64,000 nucleotides of DNA. Source: Clytia hemisphaerica. Taxonomy: Eukaryota; Cnidaria; Hydrozoa; Leptothecata; Clytiidae. Under the pieces are notes generated by a model. That model was not told the DNA's origin, searched no databases, and worked only from the letters and a program-made list of their open reading frames with translations. The first letter of the stretch is position 1, and each line of letters starts with the position of its first letter. The stretch is taken from the NCBI GenBank assembly GCA_902728285.1, contig CACVBU010000385.1, forward strand, positions 1,461,152 through 1,525,151, in the 5' to 3' direction. A program made the position numbers and the translations under genes. Positions 23,136 through 36,146 of this stretch are shown in pieces.

Positions 23136-26100
23136 ATGCCTGGAATCAAAAGAAAATCAACACCTGGCAAGGATAACCAGCAAACAATATCCAGATTTTT
23201 CAAACCCAAATCTACTGATGCCAACAACAATGGTGGTGGTCAAAATCATGAGAAAACACCAAAAAGACAAAAGAAAGTGGTAAGAGATTATATATTGTTT
23301 GTCTCAAGAGCATTAACACCCTTGTCAGGGTTTATTTTTATCAACAAGAACTTTCACTTTCGTACAAAAAACTGTTTGATTGCCAAAACCCCATAACAAG
23401 GTATTATATTCTAAAACTGGGCCATTTAGAGCAAATCAACTTTTGATAGCCGAAAATATTTCCAAAATAAATGCGAGTCAGTCTGGGGTTTTTATAAGAC
23501 ATGAAAAGCATTTACTTTCTCACCTCAAAATTAATTTAAAAAAAGACTTTGGTTTGGCAAAAATAGGAAATGTAATGTAAGATATAGAAACACTATTCCC
23601 TCTACAATATTCATCTAACTATAAGTATTACTACTTTCGTTTGAAATGAAAGTTTTTTTACAGATTGCCTGAATATCCTTACTACCAATTTTCAATTCTT
23701 CATTTTAGCCTGTTATACAGATTCTTGATGATGACATAGCGCCTAGTCAATCACCGGCAAAACCTTCCTCACTTCAGAAACAAAATAAACTTCCACACGA
23801 TGAAATAAAAAAAGAAAATGATGGAAATGTAAACCAATCTTTAACGCAACCAACAACTCATAAAATCACAGTAAGTGAAAAATGCCTCCAAAAATTGGCT
23901 CGGTATTCCATTGATAATACACTATCAACAAATGGATCAATGACACCTTATTTCACCAAAACCACATCGGAAGAATCGATTGAGACACCATCTTCAATGG
24001 AGCAATCAAACATTAGCAAATCTCAACTCAACAACTCAAATCTCCAAAAATTTGCTCATTCACCTTCAATCGTTCACAAAGAAATGGCTCAAACCTCTAC
24101 CCAGTCAAATTTTGACGAGACAGTACACAGAAAAATATTCGATCAAAACAACAATTTCTCAAAACTTGGCACTACAGAACCACCACCACCACCATCCTCA
24201 AATACCAAGAAAAAAGGAAAGATTGTTTACACTCCACTAGAAAAACAAGTTTTGGAATTACGTAAACAATCCCATGGTGCAATGCTATTCGTGGAATGTG
24301 GATATAAATATCGATTCTTTGGCCAAGATGCAGAGGTATGTGAAGAGTAAGAGAAAAGATTCGATTTAAGGGTTCATAATTTTGGCGTGTTGAATTTCGT
24401 GGCCTGAGGGACAAAGCAGTGGCGTTGTGGGAAGAATTTTCTGGGGTGGCCAAGCAAAAATGTAGTGCTCTTTGAAAAATATTTTGTTTTTGCGTCCCCT
24501 TCTAACCCTTTCAATAGACCTTTTCATAAATTACGTCACGAACATCACTTGCCTCGTTTTGAAATTATTGCCATGGTAATTAACTCCCAGCGGATTTTAT
24601 TTAAACTACTTTCTTTTCTTAAAAAAATCATTTCATGTCTCAATGGACATAATCACCTTAGTGATTGTTTGAAAACGAGGCAAGTGATGTTCGTGACGTA
24701 ATTTATGAAAAGGTCTATTGAATAGCGAGCGAAGCAATCAGAAAGAAATCAATGTATTAGTCCCGCTGCTGAGGTCGATAAATGTTTCATTTCGTGACGC
24801 ACCTCTTAGAACTAACTTTTTTTGGTGGAAACTCGCGAATTAGCATATGTAGATTCCAAAATCAAAAACTGATGGAAAACAGGGAATTTCCCCACAATCT
24901 GCATTAATTTATGCAAAATTAAACACCTTTTTGGCCACAAATAGGCCCATAACTTTTGATCTAGAGAAGTTGGGACTTTGGTGTAATACACTTTTTTGCT
25001 CAGTTTGAAGAGCTCTATCATGTGATATAGGTCTTTTTTTAATTTGAAGACCCCCCAAAAATCATGAATTTCCAGGCCTTGCAATTTTGCCTGGAAACGC
25101 AAAAATCGCCAATTACTCGTAACTTGCACGATAATATCGTGGAAACTTTTTCATTTTGGAATCTACATATACTAATTCGTGAGTTTCCACCAAAAAAAGT
25201 TAGTTCTAAGATGTGTGTCACGAAAATTGTTTTCTAGCCACTTTTTTCGATCTCAGCAGCGGGACTATATTCCGAATACAATGCGAGATACATGTGAAAG
25301 GGCGCCATTTTCGTAATAAATGAGGGTGGTGTTTCAATGAGCACTGCGTAAGTTTGAATACGAAATTATTACGATTTTCCATTTTGGCAGCCCTTCAAAA
25401 AAAGTAATATCAATGTATTTGTTTATCCTTGCTTGTAGTGGAAGTCCGAATTCGTTCTAAAAAGCCAAAGGTCTAATTACTGGTATTCCGTAGACAGATT
25501 ATAGCTTCAAACAACTTTATTTTCAGCGCTGGAACACTATTTTGCATCTTCAAGAATTTAGTTTAATTAATTTAACAGGTTGCATCCAAAGAACTGAACA
25601 TTTGTTGTCACATGGACCATAATTTCATGACTGCAAGTATTCCTGTACATAGGCTGAATGTTCATTTGAGCAGGTAAGAAACCTCGCTTGCTAGCCATCA
25701 TCAATAATGTTTAATCTTCAGCTCTGGTACGACAAAGAGAAATGTAACCTATTTAACCTTTATCATATCCACCAACCATTCTACATCCTCTTTTACCAAT
25801 GGAAAAAAGTTCATGTTTTTCTTTTCTCCTTTATTCATCTGTACTTCTGCACATCGCACTGAAAGAGAATGGACTTTAAAAACATAAAGGTGCGAAATTC
25901 TATCCATTGACACACTTGCTTAATAATTTACTGCACTGTCTTTTACCTTTTATAGATTAGTAGAAAAGGGATACAAAGTGGGCGTGGTCAATCAAACAGA
26001 GACCGCCGCCCTTAAAGCAACGGGCGATAACAAGAATGCCCCGTTTACACGACAAATCACAAACATCTACACCAAAGCAACTTTCATCGATCGAGAAGGT

Positions 26101-29100
26101 ATTTATTTTTAAAATTAAGTACATTTTAGAATTTCGTGACGTTTTTCCAATCCATACAATCTGATACCATCTTGTTTGATACTAGGTTGATTACGACTTA
26201 AAATCTTTGAGCTTCTAATTTTGACTCCAATTTACAAGCCCCAGCAAAAGTGATGACATCACATGGGGACCAGGCAAATGGTCAAAAGTTTTCACATGCT
26301 TTTGTGATCTAATGGGCCTAATTGATCGTTTTTTGTCGGGTTTGGGTCCCACGTCGGGATTTTATAAGATTTTCGCTTCCAAGTAAGATACTATTGCATA
26401 TAGCCCCCCCCCCTCATTATACTCGTCTCAGAACTTATTATCACAGTGAGATTGAGGTCATGTTCAGACTCGTTCCGAAACGAAACGGTTCCGAAATGAG
26501 TGTGAACGTCGAAATTCGAAACGTCATAAAAGAAGACGTTACAAAGCAAAAAGGATCGAAATGGTTCTGCTCCACTTTTTTCATCAGAACGAAACTGCTC
26601 CATTTTCTTTCTCCAAAACGTTCCGAAACCAATATAGACACTCTCGATCCATAACGGAAACAATACCGGAGCAACACGAAACCGTAACGTCTGAACATGG
26701 TCTGAGATGTCAACATGAAATTCCCATTTATAATCATCATCTTTTCATCATAGAAATGAATCACGATGGCGGAAAAGCAAATCCTTCTTATATCCTCGCC
26801 ATTAACCAATCAAAGAAAAGCTGCTTCAATTTCATCGCAGTCAACCCTACTACAAGTGAAGTTGTATGCGAGCAATTCTCAACCAAATCTATAAGTGATT
26901 TGTCAGTGGCTTTGGAAACTATATTCAGCTGTTTGAAACCATGTGAGTTAGTGTTGCCAAAGTCTTCGTTGGACGAATCTGTTGAGACCTTTATTGCCAG
27001 ATATGTCAGTAACAGTATCGAAGGTGTACGGACTGAACGATTGATTGAAAGTCCATTCACGAATGTCACCAAAGAAAGTTTAAAGAGACTAGATCCTGAA
27101 TTTAATACTCAATCATTATTATCGTGTGCTTGCCAACTCGAATCGTATTTATCTCAATTCAAGTTGGACGGCATACTGAAATCGAGTGAAAATTTTCGGA
27201 AATTTAGAACCATAAATCAAAGCATGGTATTGGATGGAATAACATTACGTAATCTTGAGATCTTCGAGAATAACACGGACGGAGGAGTGCGTGGTTCATT
27301 GTTCTCCGTGCTTAATCATACATACACTCCTTTCGGGAGGCGTTTGTTAAGAAGATGGATAGCCAATCCTTTATTGTCTAAAGACGAAATCCAAGATCGG
27401 TTAATCGGGATAACAGAAATGGTTGAAAACTGGGAATCGGATTACATGAAAAGCTTACGACGTGGTTTAGCTGGTTCAATTGATCTTGAAAACGGGTTAA
27501 CTATTATCTCACTAAAGAAAGCCAGTCCTTCGAAATTTATCAAAATTGTGAGTGAGCTTGAGAAACTTCGAACTTTGTTTTTCAAATACAGTGAGGAAAT
27601 CTCTTCGAAAACTAAATCGAAACTTCTTCGCGAACTATCTACTCAAATTCCGCAACATCTTGGAACTAGGTTGGATGCCTCGTTGAATAAACTAAACAGA
27701 ACAGAGGCTGATAGAAACAACAAAAACAACGTTTTCAAACAGCCTGAACTCGATTATCCTGAGGTGCTCAAAGCCAAAAACGAGATCAAATCCATCGAGT
27801 CAAAACTAGAAGAATATAGACGTTCTCGATTGCCCAGAGCATTAAACAAACTCTCTGTTGAATATAAATGCGTCTCCGGTTTGGAATATCTTGTTGAAGT
27901 CAAGAACAATGAAGTTAAGTCGATCTCTTCTGATTGGATTAAAATCAGTGCAACCAAACAAGTCACTCGGTTCAGACCACCTTTCGTAGACGAACATTTC
28001 AAGAAACTCTGTCGAGCTCGTGAAGAATTATCGATAAGCTCAAATGAAGCCTGGATTTCATTCCTAGACTCATTTTCATACTTGCATTACGAGGCGTGTA
28101 AACGCGCTATTGAGAAAGTTGCCATCTTTGATTGTTTAATATCATTATCAATCGTTGCTAAGCAACCTGGTTATTGTTGTCCAATCATCGATGATTCTGA
28201 TTGCATTGAAATTCAAGATGGTAGACATCCGGTGATTGAGGGGTTACTTGCTTCCGGTCAACAATATGTGGCAAACGATACAAAGCTCAACAATGAGAAG
28301 AAGGTAAGTGGTTTGAAAATTATGTCTCGAAAAAAATTAAACATAACTTACATAAAGAAACATCTCATAATTTATGCCAATTTCTATTACCAAGTTTTTC
28401 CTCCATTAGGCGCCGCCCTCTAATAAGCGCCACATCTAAAATCACGAAAATTGATTAAGCGCCGTCTAAAAAATCTCCTTGACCCAAAATTGTATACAAC
28501 CTTTTGATCTAGGGGTTCTTTGTTTGAATACCTATTTCTTAGTTAAGTTCGTTTCCTTGGATCCTGTGAAAACAATGAAAAGACATAGATGTCCTAGATT
28601 ACAGGGCTAGCCACTTAAAAAGTCGTTGTGCACGTTTTCTTCTTTTTAGGCAATGTTAATATCAGGTCCAAATATGGGTGGTAAAAGCTCGTACATCAAA
28701 CAGATTGCTATCTATTGCATCTTGGCGCAAATTGGTTCATACATTGCTGCTTCTTCTGCCAGGTTCGTAGCATTTTTGGCCACTCCCAGATATTAAAAGA
28801 ACCTACACTAGCTTTAGTAGAGGACTTCTAATTAAGGCCTCGCCAAATTAAATGATTGCTACCTTGCCAAAATATAGTTCTTTGGTAATTTCCAGAATAA
28901 CCACTAATTTTCGTTTAAAACACTCATCTTCAGGGCAATAAAGAACAAAATCACTCTTTCATTCAAAATGAGTTTCAACAAAGTGGCTTAACATTAACGT
29001 CAAACTCGAAACTTATTAGAATCAGTTTCTTTATTTCAGTCAATAATAGACCTTTTCATAAATAACGTCACTAACATTACTTGCCTCGTATTCAAACAAT

Positions 29101-31540
29101 TACCATGGTGATTATGTCCCTCGAGACATTAAATGATTTTTTTATGAATAGAAAGTAGTTTTAATAAAATCCGCTGGGAGTTAATCACCAAGACAATAAT
29201 TTCAATGATGTTAGTGACGTAATTTATGAAAAGGTCTATACTTTATCAAAGTGACTTTTCACTTCCAGTGCTAGACTAACTTCCAGTTTACGCTAATAAA
29301 TAAAGAACGTCTTTAACAAACTTTACCAGTTTCTAAGGATACATACTACATGAAACAGGGGCCCCCCAGCGGTTTGCGTGAATGCGTGAATGGGCATTTT
29401 GGGTTGCGTGAATCCGTGAAAATTGAAAAAAAATGCGTGAATGCGTGAATTGAAAAACTTGCGTGAACGTGTAAATCCACTTTTTCATTGTGTGAATCAT
29501 GCGTGAATCTGGGCTATTTAGTGCGTGAATACGTGAATTTCCCTTTTTTCCACCGATTTTGTGCAGTTTTTCCGATTTTCCAATGCTTCCCCGATTTTTC
29601 CCGAACATTTTTCGATTTTCTGAAAAATCGGGTTATTGCGTGAAACTCGGGGAAAATTTGCGTGAATGCGTGAATTTCGAAAAAAAATTGCGTGATTGCG
29701 TGAATTGAGGGTCCGCTGGGGGGCCTCGTACAGGCTGGTACTGAGAAAAATTTAACTAAATTATATATCCTTACATCTGTTTGTATCAGGGTTGGTGTAT
29801 TAGATGGTATTTATACGAGAATGGGTGCAAATGACAACATCGCACATGGCAAAAGTACTTTTTTAGTCGAAATGGAAGAAGCTTCAAGAATATTAAGGAA
29901 TTCCACCAATAAATCGCTGGTCATCTTGGACGAGTTAGGGAGAGGTAAAACCATCTTTTTGAAGGAACGCTGATTTTTTTTGTGTTCTTATAAGGGTGAC
30001 CGACCTTCAAAAGTTTAAATTTTATTTGTTATACCTTCAACCTGGGCGGTAATATCACCTGCACTTTCCGTTCTGCAAAAAATAAGCGAGTTGAAATCCG
30101 TAATGGGCGTTGGAGCAATCCTTTCTGCTGCCCTGAATCATTAGTGTAGGCTGTGAAAATTTAACCTCCTGCCCTCTTAGCTGACGTTAAGAAATATATT
30201 GGTAGCCGGCGACCCCCTTGTAAATATATATTTTTCGTGGACTTTTTATCCCCAAAATTATGTAAGGAGTGGTTAGCCATAATAAAATATCGCCAAACAT
30301 TTGACACCACTTGTTTCTATGTCTTTATCCAATATCCTATGTTAAGAAGGAAAAACCAAAGTCAAATCCTTTATTATCTCACTTGAATTCTTTTCCGTTT
30401 CTTTTTTAATGGAAACATTGTTTTTTCGTTCATCTTGCCAGGAACCAGTACGTTTGATGGTGTGGCAATCGCTTCAGCTGCATTGAAATATTTCTTGGAT
30501 GAAGTTCAACCGTTCACACTTTTCGTATCGCACTATCCGTCGGTGTTCAAAGAATTCGAAAATCATGACGCATGCGTGAATCATCACATGTCATTTATCG
30601 AAGCAAATGATGTTGGAGTTGTTACTGATGAAGAGAGTGGCGTCAAAAAGGAGAAAGTCGACTCTATTGTCTTTTTGTACAAGGTGAGACTATTTGGTAT
30701 CACGATTACACACTTTTCTATGAAAACAACTTTATAAGAAAATGCGATGCCTGATTTCGGCTGAAACTTGAGAACAATCCCAGAAACGGCTACGAAAAGG
30801 CTGTACTCAAGCCCCAAGAATAGAATAAGCATATTAAGAACAATATGAACATTTAATCCCGAAAAAAAGAAATGCTAAGCTTGTAGAATCTGTCCCTGTT
30901 TTACTTTATTCAGCCCTTTAGCGAATTGATTTGAAGTTTTACTACTGGGCACCTTTCCATCATTAAAAGGCATTGTTAACTTAAAGGACCACAAAACTGT
31001 TTCGAGTTAGAGAGACATTCGAGTTGTAGAGGTTTGAACTAAAGAGACTCTTTTTGTTTTAGTTAGCCAATGGTGTAGCAGGGAAAAGTTATGGTTTAAA
31101 TGTTTCAAGACTTGCTGGAATCAGTGAAGACATCATTCAAAATGCTGCACGAAAATCTTCACAGTTTCAGGAGAAGATGTCGAATCTAAGGTCAGTGTTA
31201 CTTTAAAAACATTTATGCCTATGAATAAGTCCTAAATATCTCATAATGGGGCCCCAGTGGTTTGCGTGAATGCGTGAATGGGCTTTTTCACTTGCGTGAA
31301 TGCGTGAACTGGAAAGCTTTGCGTGAAAAATTTTTTTAAAAAATTGTTATATCCCCCAGAGAGCCCATTACTGGCATGTCCACATGAAATGTCGACTATT
31401 TAACCACTGGTCGATATTTTAGCTGCAGAATTTGAATATAACCGTTGAAAATTATATTTTCTTTCTACAGATCATTCAAAAACGCGATAAAGTTTGCAAA
31501 AACGAAGGAAAGATACTTGTTGAACTCACACGAACATTAG
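23136..31540 (+). CDS. MSH3: DNA mismatch repair protein MSH3 (MutS-beta subunit)
   Basis: MutS homologue that pairs with MSH2 to bind insertion/deletion loops in nuclear mismatch repair. Exons: 23136-23279, 23709-24335, 25579-25673, 25956-26098, 26754-28303, 28650-28762, 29790-29944, 30442-30683, 31063-31190, 31471-31540. GT-AG throughout, in phase, 1088 aa (human about 1137). A PCNA-binding motif QQTISRFF (15-22) starts the protein. A low-complexity linker follows to about 215. The MutS mismatch-binding domain starts at YTPLEKQ (222), with [11 protein letters not shown] and [18 protein letters not shown]. The lever and clamp fall in the 1550-nt exon 5. Walker A is GPNMGGKSS (859-867), Walker B is VILDE (935-939) followed by LGRG, and the H-loop is SHYP. 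The order matches MSH3 rather than MSH6, with no PWWP domain. Introns 2, 4, 6 and 9 carry MITEs. Vertebrate MSH3 is head-to-head with DHFR; here D2HGDH precedes it. Confidence 0.97.
24525..24717 (-). mobile_element. GACCTTTTCATAAATTACGTCAC-type MITE, copy B
   Basis: In MSH3 intron 2, inverted relative to copy A. It has well-matched terminal repeats from ATAGACCTTTTCATAAATTA inward, including CGTCACGAACATCACTTGCC. TA abuts each end. Confidence 0.88.
24760..25265. mobile_element. GTCCCGCTGCTGAG TIR element, TA-flanked
   Basis: 506 bp in MSH3 intron 2. The inverted arms exceed 100 bp, with an inner match running through GTTAGTTCTAAG and TTTCCACCAAAAAAA. Both ends abut TA. There is no long ORF; two short frames on the minus strand are shadows of the arms. 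Confidence 0.8.
26459..26699. mobile_element. Short TIR element in MSH3 intron 4
   Basis: CATGTTCAGAC at 26459 is mirrored by GTCTGAACATG ending at 26699. The interior is rich in GTTCCGAAAC/GAAACGTTCC-type palindromes. It ends 54 bp before exon 5, and the open frame through it into exon 5 is not coding. Confidence 0.65.
29047..29238 (+). mobile_element. GACCTTTTCATAAATTACGTCAC-type MITE, copy C
   Basis: In MSH3 intron 6, same orientation as copy A. It has lost the right CTTGCCTCG block and carries several substitutions, so it looks like the oldest of the three. Confidence 0.85.
29358..29726. mobile_element. GGCCCCCCAGCGG element with GCGTGAAT repeats, full copy
   Basis: In MSH3 intron 6. 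Ends GGCCCCCCAGCGG and CCGCTGGGGGGCC are inverted. The interior has about a dozen GCGTGAATNCGTGAAT units in one orientation, so it is not a simple palindrome. Confidence 0.75.
31248..31330. mobile_element. GGCCCCCCAGCGG-type element, truncated copy
   Basis: In MSH3 intron 9. It matches the first about 80 bp of the element at 29358 (GGGGCCCCAGTGGTTTGCGT) and lacks the other end. Confidence 0.7.
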
Positions 31541-31866
31541 TGTGAGACTTAATATATGGGAGATCGTGGTGACATACTCCAAACAAGCTCCAAACTTTAT
31601 TTTTTGATCAGTTCTTATGTTATACATCATTTAGTACAATTTTCATCCACAAATATATACGTATTCTTACTAATCCAAATTGTTGAGAATGTCGAGAACG
31701 ATATTGCATCCGTCACATACGTGTTTTGTTCTAAAAATTTTAGGGGTTCAGGGTTTTCTCTTTGTTTTTGGTAGACTGGCGAATGAAAAACAAGAATCGC
31801 AAAATTGCGACTAAATATTTCCTTAAAAATGAAGGTCATCATTGACATATATAAAAAAGCACACAT

Positions 31867-31872
31867 AATAAA
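31867..31872 (+). promoter_or_regulatory. Poly(A) signal of MSH3
   Basis: AATAAA 327 bases after the MSH3 stop, about 60 bases before the Ngaro-like element. The element therefore lies just past the inferred MSH3 3' end. Confidence 0.45.
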
Positions 31873-31934
31873 GTATACATATATATTTGTCCAGAAAGAA
31901 CTGGCATGTTGTTTGCTTTGTTTTGGTGTTTACA

Positions 31935-32115
31935 GCGAAGTTTCCAGCGATTGAAAAAAGCTGGAAAAGCAGATTCTCGTGCATTTTCGCACGCTAATTA
32001 CTTTTGCATGCGCATCATTACGTCATAATGGGAGCATGCGCTGTGAAAACGTTTTAAATAAGGCGTTTGAATTACAAACATCCTCGCTGCATTCACTCAT
32101 CAAACTAAGCGTACT
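31935..32115 (+). repeat. Split direct repeat A1
   Basis: About 181 bp starting GCGAAGTTTCCAGCGATTG and ending AAGCGTACT, nearly identical to A2 (35939-36117). It contains GCATGCGC palindromes and TTTTAAATAAGGCGTTTGAA, and leads into the first ORF, so it likely holds the element promoter. Confidence 0.9.
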
Positions 32116-32154
32116 GTGTATGTGTGTGTGAGAAAGAAATTATTTTTAAAAAAA

Positions 32155-33750
32155 ATGTCTAAAAAATCAAGTGAAAAATCAAAATCTACTGATGGTGGAA
32201 CTACTTCTGGAAATGAAACACTAACTGTTACTTACGAGCAGTTGAGAACTCTGGTTAACGATGTTGTTGAAAAAGACTTTGGCCCACAAATCATGAAAAG
32301 CACCAAAGACACAGTGAAAGCTGCTTCTGTGCAATCTGCTGAGAATCATTCGACCAATCTGGCTAAGCTCAAAAAGAAACTCGAAAGGAAGAGAGCCAAC
32401 GACAACATCGTACTCAAGAAAACCGGCCATCAAGATCAATTTGCTCATAATACAGCAGTCTTGGAAACGATTGAGGATACCCTCGAATTCATGGAAGAGA
32501 CGGATGTTGATGGGATGAAAGAAGCTTTAAATAAAGACCGATTTTGGGAATTCGAACAATCTGCTGAAAGTATCTCCGTCGCCGGAAAGATTCAAAAATT
32601 TTCAGAATTTTGGGAAAAAGACTTGAAAGCATCCAACTTCGCCTTGAATATCGTACACGAAGGATACAAAATACCTTTCGAGTCAGAACCACCAAAATTT
32701 TTCGCAAAAAACAACGCTTCCAGTCTAAAAAATCGAACTTTCGTTACGGATAGTATCACACAACTTTTAAAGGACGATTGCATCAAAAAAGTCGACGAAC
32801 CGCCTCATTGTGTTAATCCTTTGACTGTTGCAGAAGGAAACTCAAAACTAAGACTCGTCTGGACCTTAGACACGTCAACAGATATATCAAGCCAAAAAGT
32901 TCAAGTACGAAAACTTAAAACAGGTTTCAGAACTCACGAACAAAAACGATTTTTTAATTACTTTCGATCTTAAGAGTGGGTATCATCACGTTCCAATCAT
33001 CCAGATTTTCAAACTTTTTTGGGATTCGCCTGGGACATCGACGGCAAAAGACAGTATTTCGTATTCAAAGTCTTACCATTTGGGCTCAATATAGCATGCC
33101 TAGTGTGTTACAAAGCTTATGCGACAGCTTGTTTAAAGATGGCGCTCGATGGGAATCAAATGTGCAATGTATCTCGATGATGGTAATGGGAATAATTCTT
33201 ATAATTCCCTGATACAATGAGAGATCTAGTGCTAAACGACCTACAATCTGCAGGGCTGACCCGTTAACTTTACAAAGTCGAGTCTAGTACCGGGCGTACA
33301 AAACTTGGTTGGGTTTTGAAATAAATACAGTCGATATGAACTTTGAAGTGCCAGCCATCAAAAATTCAAAAACTTTTGAAATAATTTCACAAGCATTAGA
33401 AAACGAATTTCTATCAGCAAGAGAAGTTTCCAGAAATCGCAGGCAACCTTATTTCCATGGCAATCGCAATAGGCCCGCTTGTCTATTTGCTTACAAAACA
33501 AATGTACAAATTCATAGCTTCAAGTTTCTCTTGGGATAAATGGCGATTAATAAATTTTGACGTTATTCAAGAACTTCAATTTTGGCAAACCAATTTAAAA
33601 AACGTAAAAGCTTTTAGAATTAAAACCAAACCAGAAATTACGAAGATCATCTTTTCGGATGCAAGTGGTACCGGCTATGGAGGTTACGTGGTAGAAAAGT
33701 TAGGAAACATCATAGCAAAAGAAAAATTTTTGTTAACAAGAAATACAAAC
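32155..33750 (+). pseudogene. DIRS/Ngaro reverse transcriptase-RNase H, frameshifted
   Basis: An ATG at 32155 opens a frame to 32973. It carries a coiled-coil-like lysine-rich N-terminus and the start of the RT domain (PPHCVNPLTVAE then LRLVWTLD). Frames then shift near 32880 and again near 32900, after which FDLKSGYHHVP (RT motif A region) is readable near 32963. The catalytic YLDDG is near 33170. RNase H begins at IIFSDASGTGYGGYV (about 33648). These blocks are typical of DIRS-order polymerases rather than LTR or LINE types. Multiple frameshifts make it non-functional. Confidence 0.85.
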
Positions 33751-33954
33751 TAGCTCAACTTTTCGTGAACTTCTTGCAGTTAAATATATTTTGATGTCCT
33801 TTCCTAAAACTTCTCGAAAACGAAATAATTGAGTGGGTTCACGGACAACGATAATATTTGTAAAATAATCAGCGCGGGTCGGTAGAACAAGACAACACCT
33901 ACAAAATCTTGCAATAGAAATTTTCAACCTCTGCTTATCCCATAACGTCGAAAT

Positions 33955-34396
33955 TTACCCTACTTGGATACCAAGGGACATGAATAAAACAGCAGATTTA
34001 ATTTCCAAATCTATGGACACAGATAATTGGTCTATCGATAATGAGACTTTTAATCACATAATCAAAAACTATGGACAAATTACTATAGATCGATTTTCCG
34101 ATAACCAAAACGCTAAGTCAACTGTTTTTAATTCTCGTGAGTATTGTCCAGGAACATCCGCCGTCAACGCTTTTTCCTGTAATTGGGGAAACAATGAGTT
34201 CAACTGGCTTTGTCCTCCAATATCCCTCGTGGGTAAGACAATTCAGCATCTGAAAAATTGTAGAGGTAAAGGCATATTACTTGTTCCATTGTGGCCTTCT
34301 TCTTACTACTGGCCATTGCTGACATCGAACGGCAAAGAATTCGAAGTTTTTGTGAAAAGTTTTAGTACTCGACCCTTATTATATTCAATTATCTAA
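33955..34396 (+). pseudogene. RNase H end and connection domain of the Ngaro-like element
   Basis: TWIPRDMNKTADLISKS closes the RNase H domain. It is followed by VNAFSCNWG, NWLCPPISLVGKTIQHL and LLVPLWPSSYYWPLL, a block found in DIRS/Ngaro polyproteins between RNase H and recombinase. The frame ends at a TAA at 34394-34396. Confidence 0.8.
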
Positions 34397-34557
34397 ACAA
34401 ATGTATTTGACGGATTGCAGGCTTCTATTCTGTAGCATTATATATCGATATGTCCCAATAAATATTCAGTATTATTAAATTCCTAGTTATATCTCACTAT
34501 TACCCCATCTAACACACTCATTTTTCATTCTTTTTATGTTGACAAACTTGGTTACAT

Positions 34558-35785
34558 TTGCAAGATTTATTACATCACGATCAACGTTACACGTGGTGTG
34601 TTTTATGTGCCAATGCCTCTGTGCAAACACGTCTTTCGCGTCAATGTCTCTGTACAAACGTATTTGAGGAGTTCGTTCTCCATCTTGAAGCCCATCGTCT
34701 TACAGATGGCAAAGTGCAAAGGTACGAAATTAACTTTTTTTATTTATTTCATTTTTCGACAGATCATGCCCCCCCAAGTTTGAAAGAAAAACTCGCAACA
34801 ATTAGGAACGAAAGTTTGAAACAAAAAGCCGAAGGTCTTCCCGTTTTATTAGAATCAGTTACGCCCAATCCACTTTGAGGAAGTAACAAACTGCTTGGGA
34901 AAAATGGGTGTCTTGGGCTGGTCCATTCGACGAGGTAAACTGTTGTCCTGCCGACCCTTTTTACGTAGCGGTATATCTAAACGATCTTACGAATTCACTT
35001 GCAACCGAAGGAACATTGACCGCAGCTATTCTAGGATCAGATGGGGGCACTTACCTCAGGATTTGAATCTCCGACCGATCATTCCCTTGTTAAATTAGCA
35101 CTAGAAGGAGGTAAGAGAATAATAGCTGAGAAAAATTCTATTGGAGGGAAAAGACGCAGAAAGAGAACCCTTATCATCAGATATTATCAAAAGTCTAGCG
35201 GAAACATACGCCACATCAAGTAATCTTTTGGATATTCGTTTTACCCTAATGGTTATATTAGGATTTGCAGGTTTTTTCAGAATCAGCGAAATGCTAAGGA
35301 TTCAGACCAAAGATTTAACTTTCGATCAAAAGGGCGCAACGCCGCAATTTTTTCTCCCCATATCGAAAAACCGATCAACAACGCCAAGGTAATCTCGTTT
35401 TATCAGTAGAACAAAATCCAAATCCTGCCCAATCCACTGGCTCCGTAAATATTTATCACTTTCCGGGCTGAGATACAAATCAGAAGCTTACTTATTTTGT
35501 CGCCTTTACAAAACGAAATCTGGTCATAATGCACATGGTCATCTCCCCATATCGTACTCCACAGCCTTATCATCGTTCAAAACCAACCTCTCAAAAAATT
35601 ACGGATCGGCAAAATACGGTTTACATTCCCTCCGATCAGGGGGTGCTACAGAAGCCGCAAATAACGGAGTTTCTGATAGGCTTATCTCCAAACATGGTCG
35701 ATGGTCCTCAAACACAAGTCGAAATATTTATATTAAAGACAAAACTGAAATCCGATTCAAAATTTCTCAATCATTGGGAATTTAG
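34558..35785 (+). pseudogene. Tyrosine recombinase of the Ngaro-like element, frameshifted
   Basis: Remnants appear in several frames. The catalytic-domain start is readable as LGFAGFFRISEML (about 35258), with the first catalytic arginine in FFRISE. The box II segment, HSLRSGGATEAANNGVSDRL followed by ISKHGRW, starts at 35624 in another frame. The expected tyrosine lies in NIYIKD, and the frame stops at 35785. R-H-R-H-Y residues are all present but in different frames. Tyrosine recombinase instead of a DDE integrase is the defining trait of DIRS-order elements. Confidence 0.85.
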
Positions 35786-35854
35786 CTTTAAAAATTTTTA
35801 TTTTTTTTTTGCTACTATCATGTTCAACTCATAATTTTTTCTTTTTTATCTCTC

Positions 35855-35938
35855 GTGTTATTGCAGACAAATACCAAACAAAAAGGAGCTATTCTTGTGA
35901 TTATTGTTTGTTTATCGAAAAGGAGAAATAGCCGAGAA
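35855..35938 (+). repeat. Split direct repeat B1
   Basis: 84 bp starting GTGTTATTGCAGACAAATAC and ending AAATAGCCGAGAA. It joins A2 directly and is repeated with a few changes at 36718-36803. Confidence 0.88.
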
Positions 35939-36117
35939 GCGAAGTTTCCAGCGATTGAAAAAAGCGGAAAAGCAGATTCTCGTGCATTTTCGCACGCTAA
36001 TTACTTTTGCATGCGCATCATTACGTCATAATGGGAGCATGCGCTGTGAAAACGTTTTAAATAAGGCGTTTGAATTACAACATCCGCGCTGCATTCACTC
36101 ATCAAACTAAGCGTACT
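35939..36117 (+). repeat. Split direct repeat A2
   Basis: Second copy of A1, with only a handful of differences. It directly abuts B1, forming the B1A2 junction expected for the circle-joining region of these elements. Confidence 0.9.
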
Positions 36118-36146
36118 TAAACATAATAAAAAATTATTTTCCTTTC

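Noticed and set aside
26561..26753. Open frame continuing upstream of MSH3 exon 5
   Set aside because: It runs through a TIR element. A clear acceptor TAG at 26751-26753 joins in phase with the exon 4 donor, giving the conserved MSH3 order.
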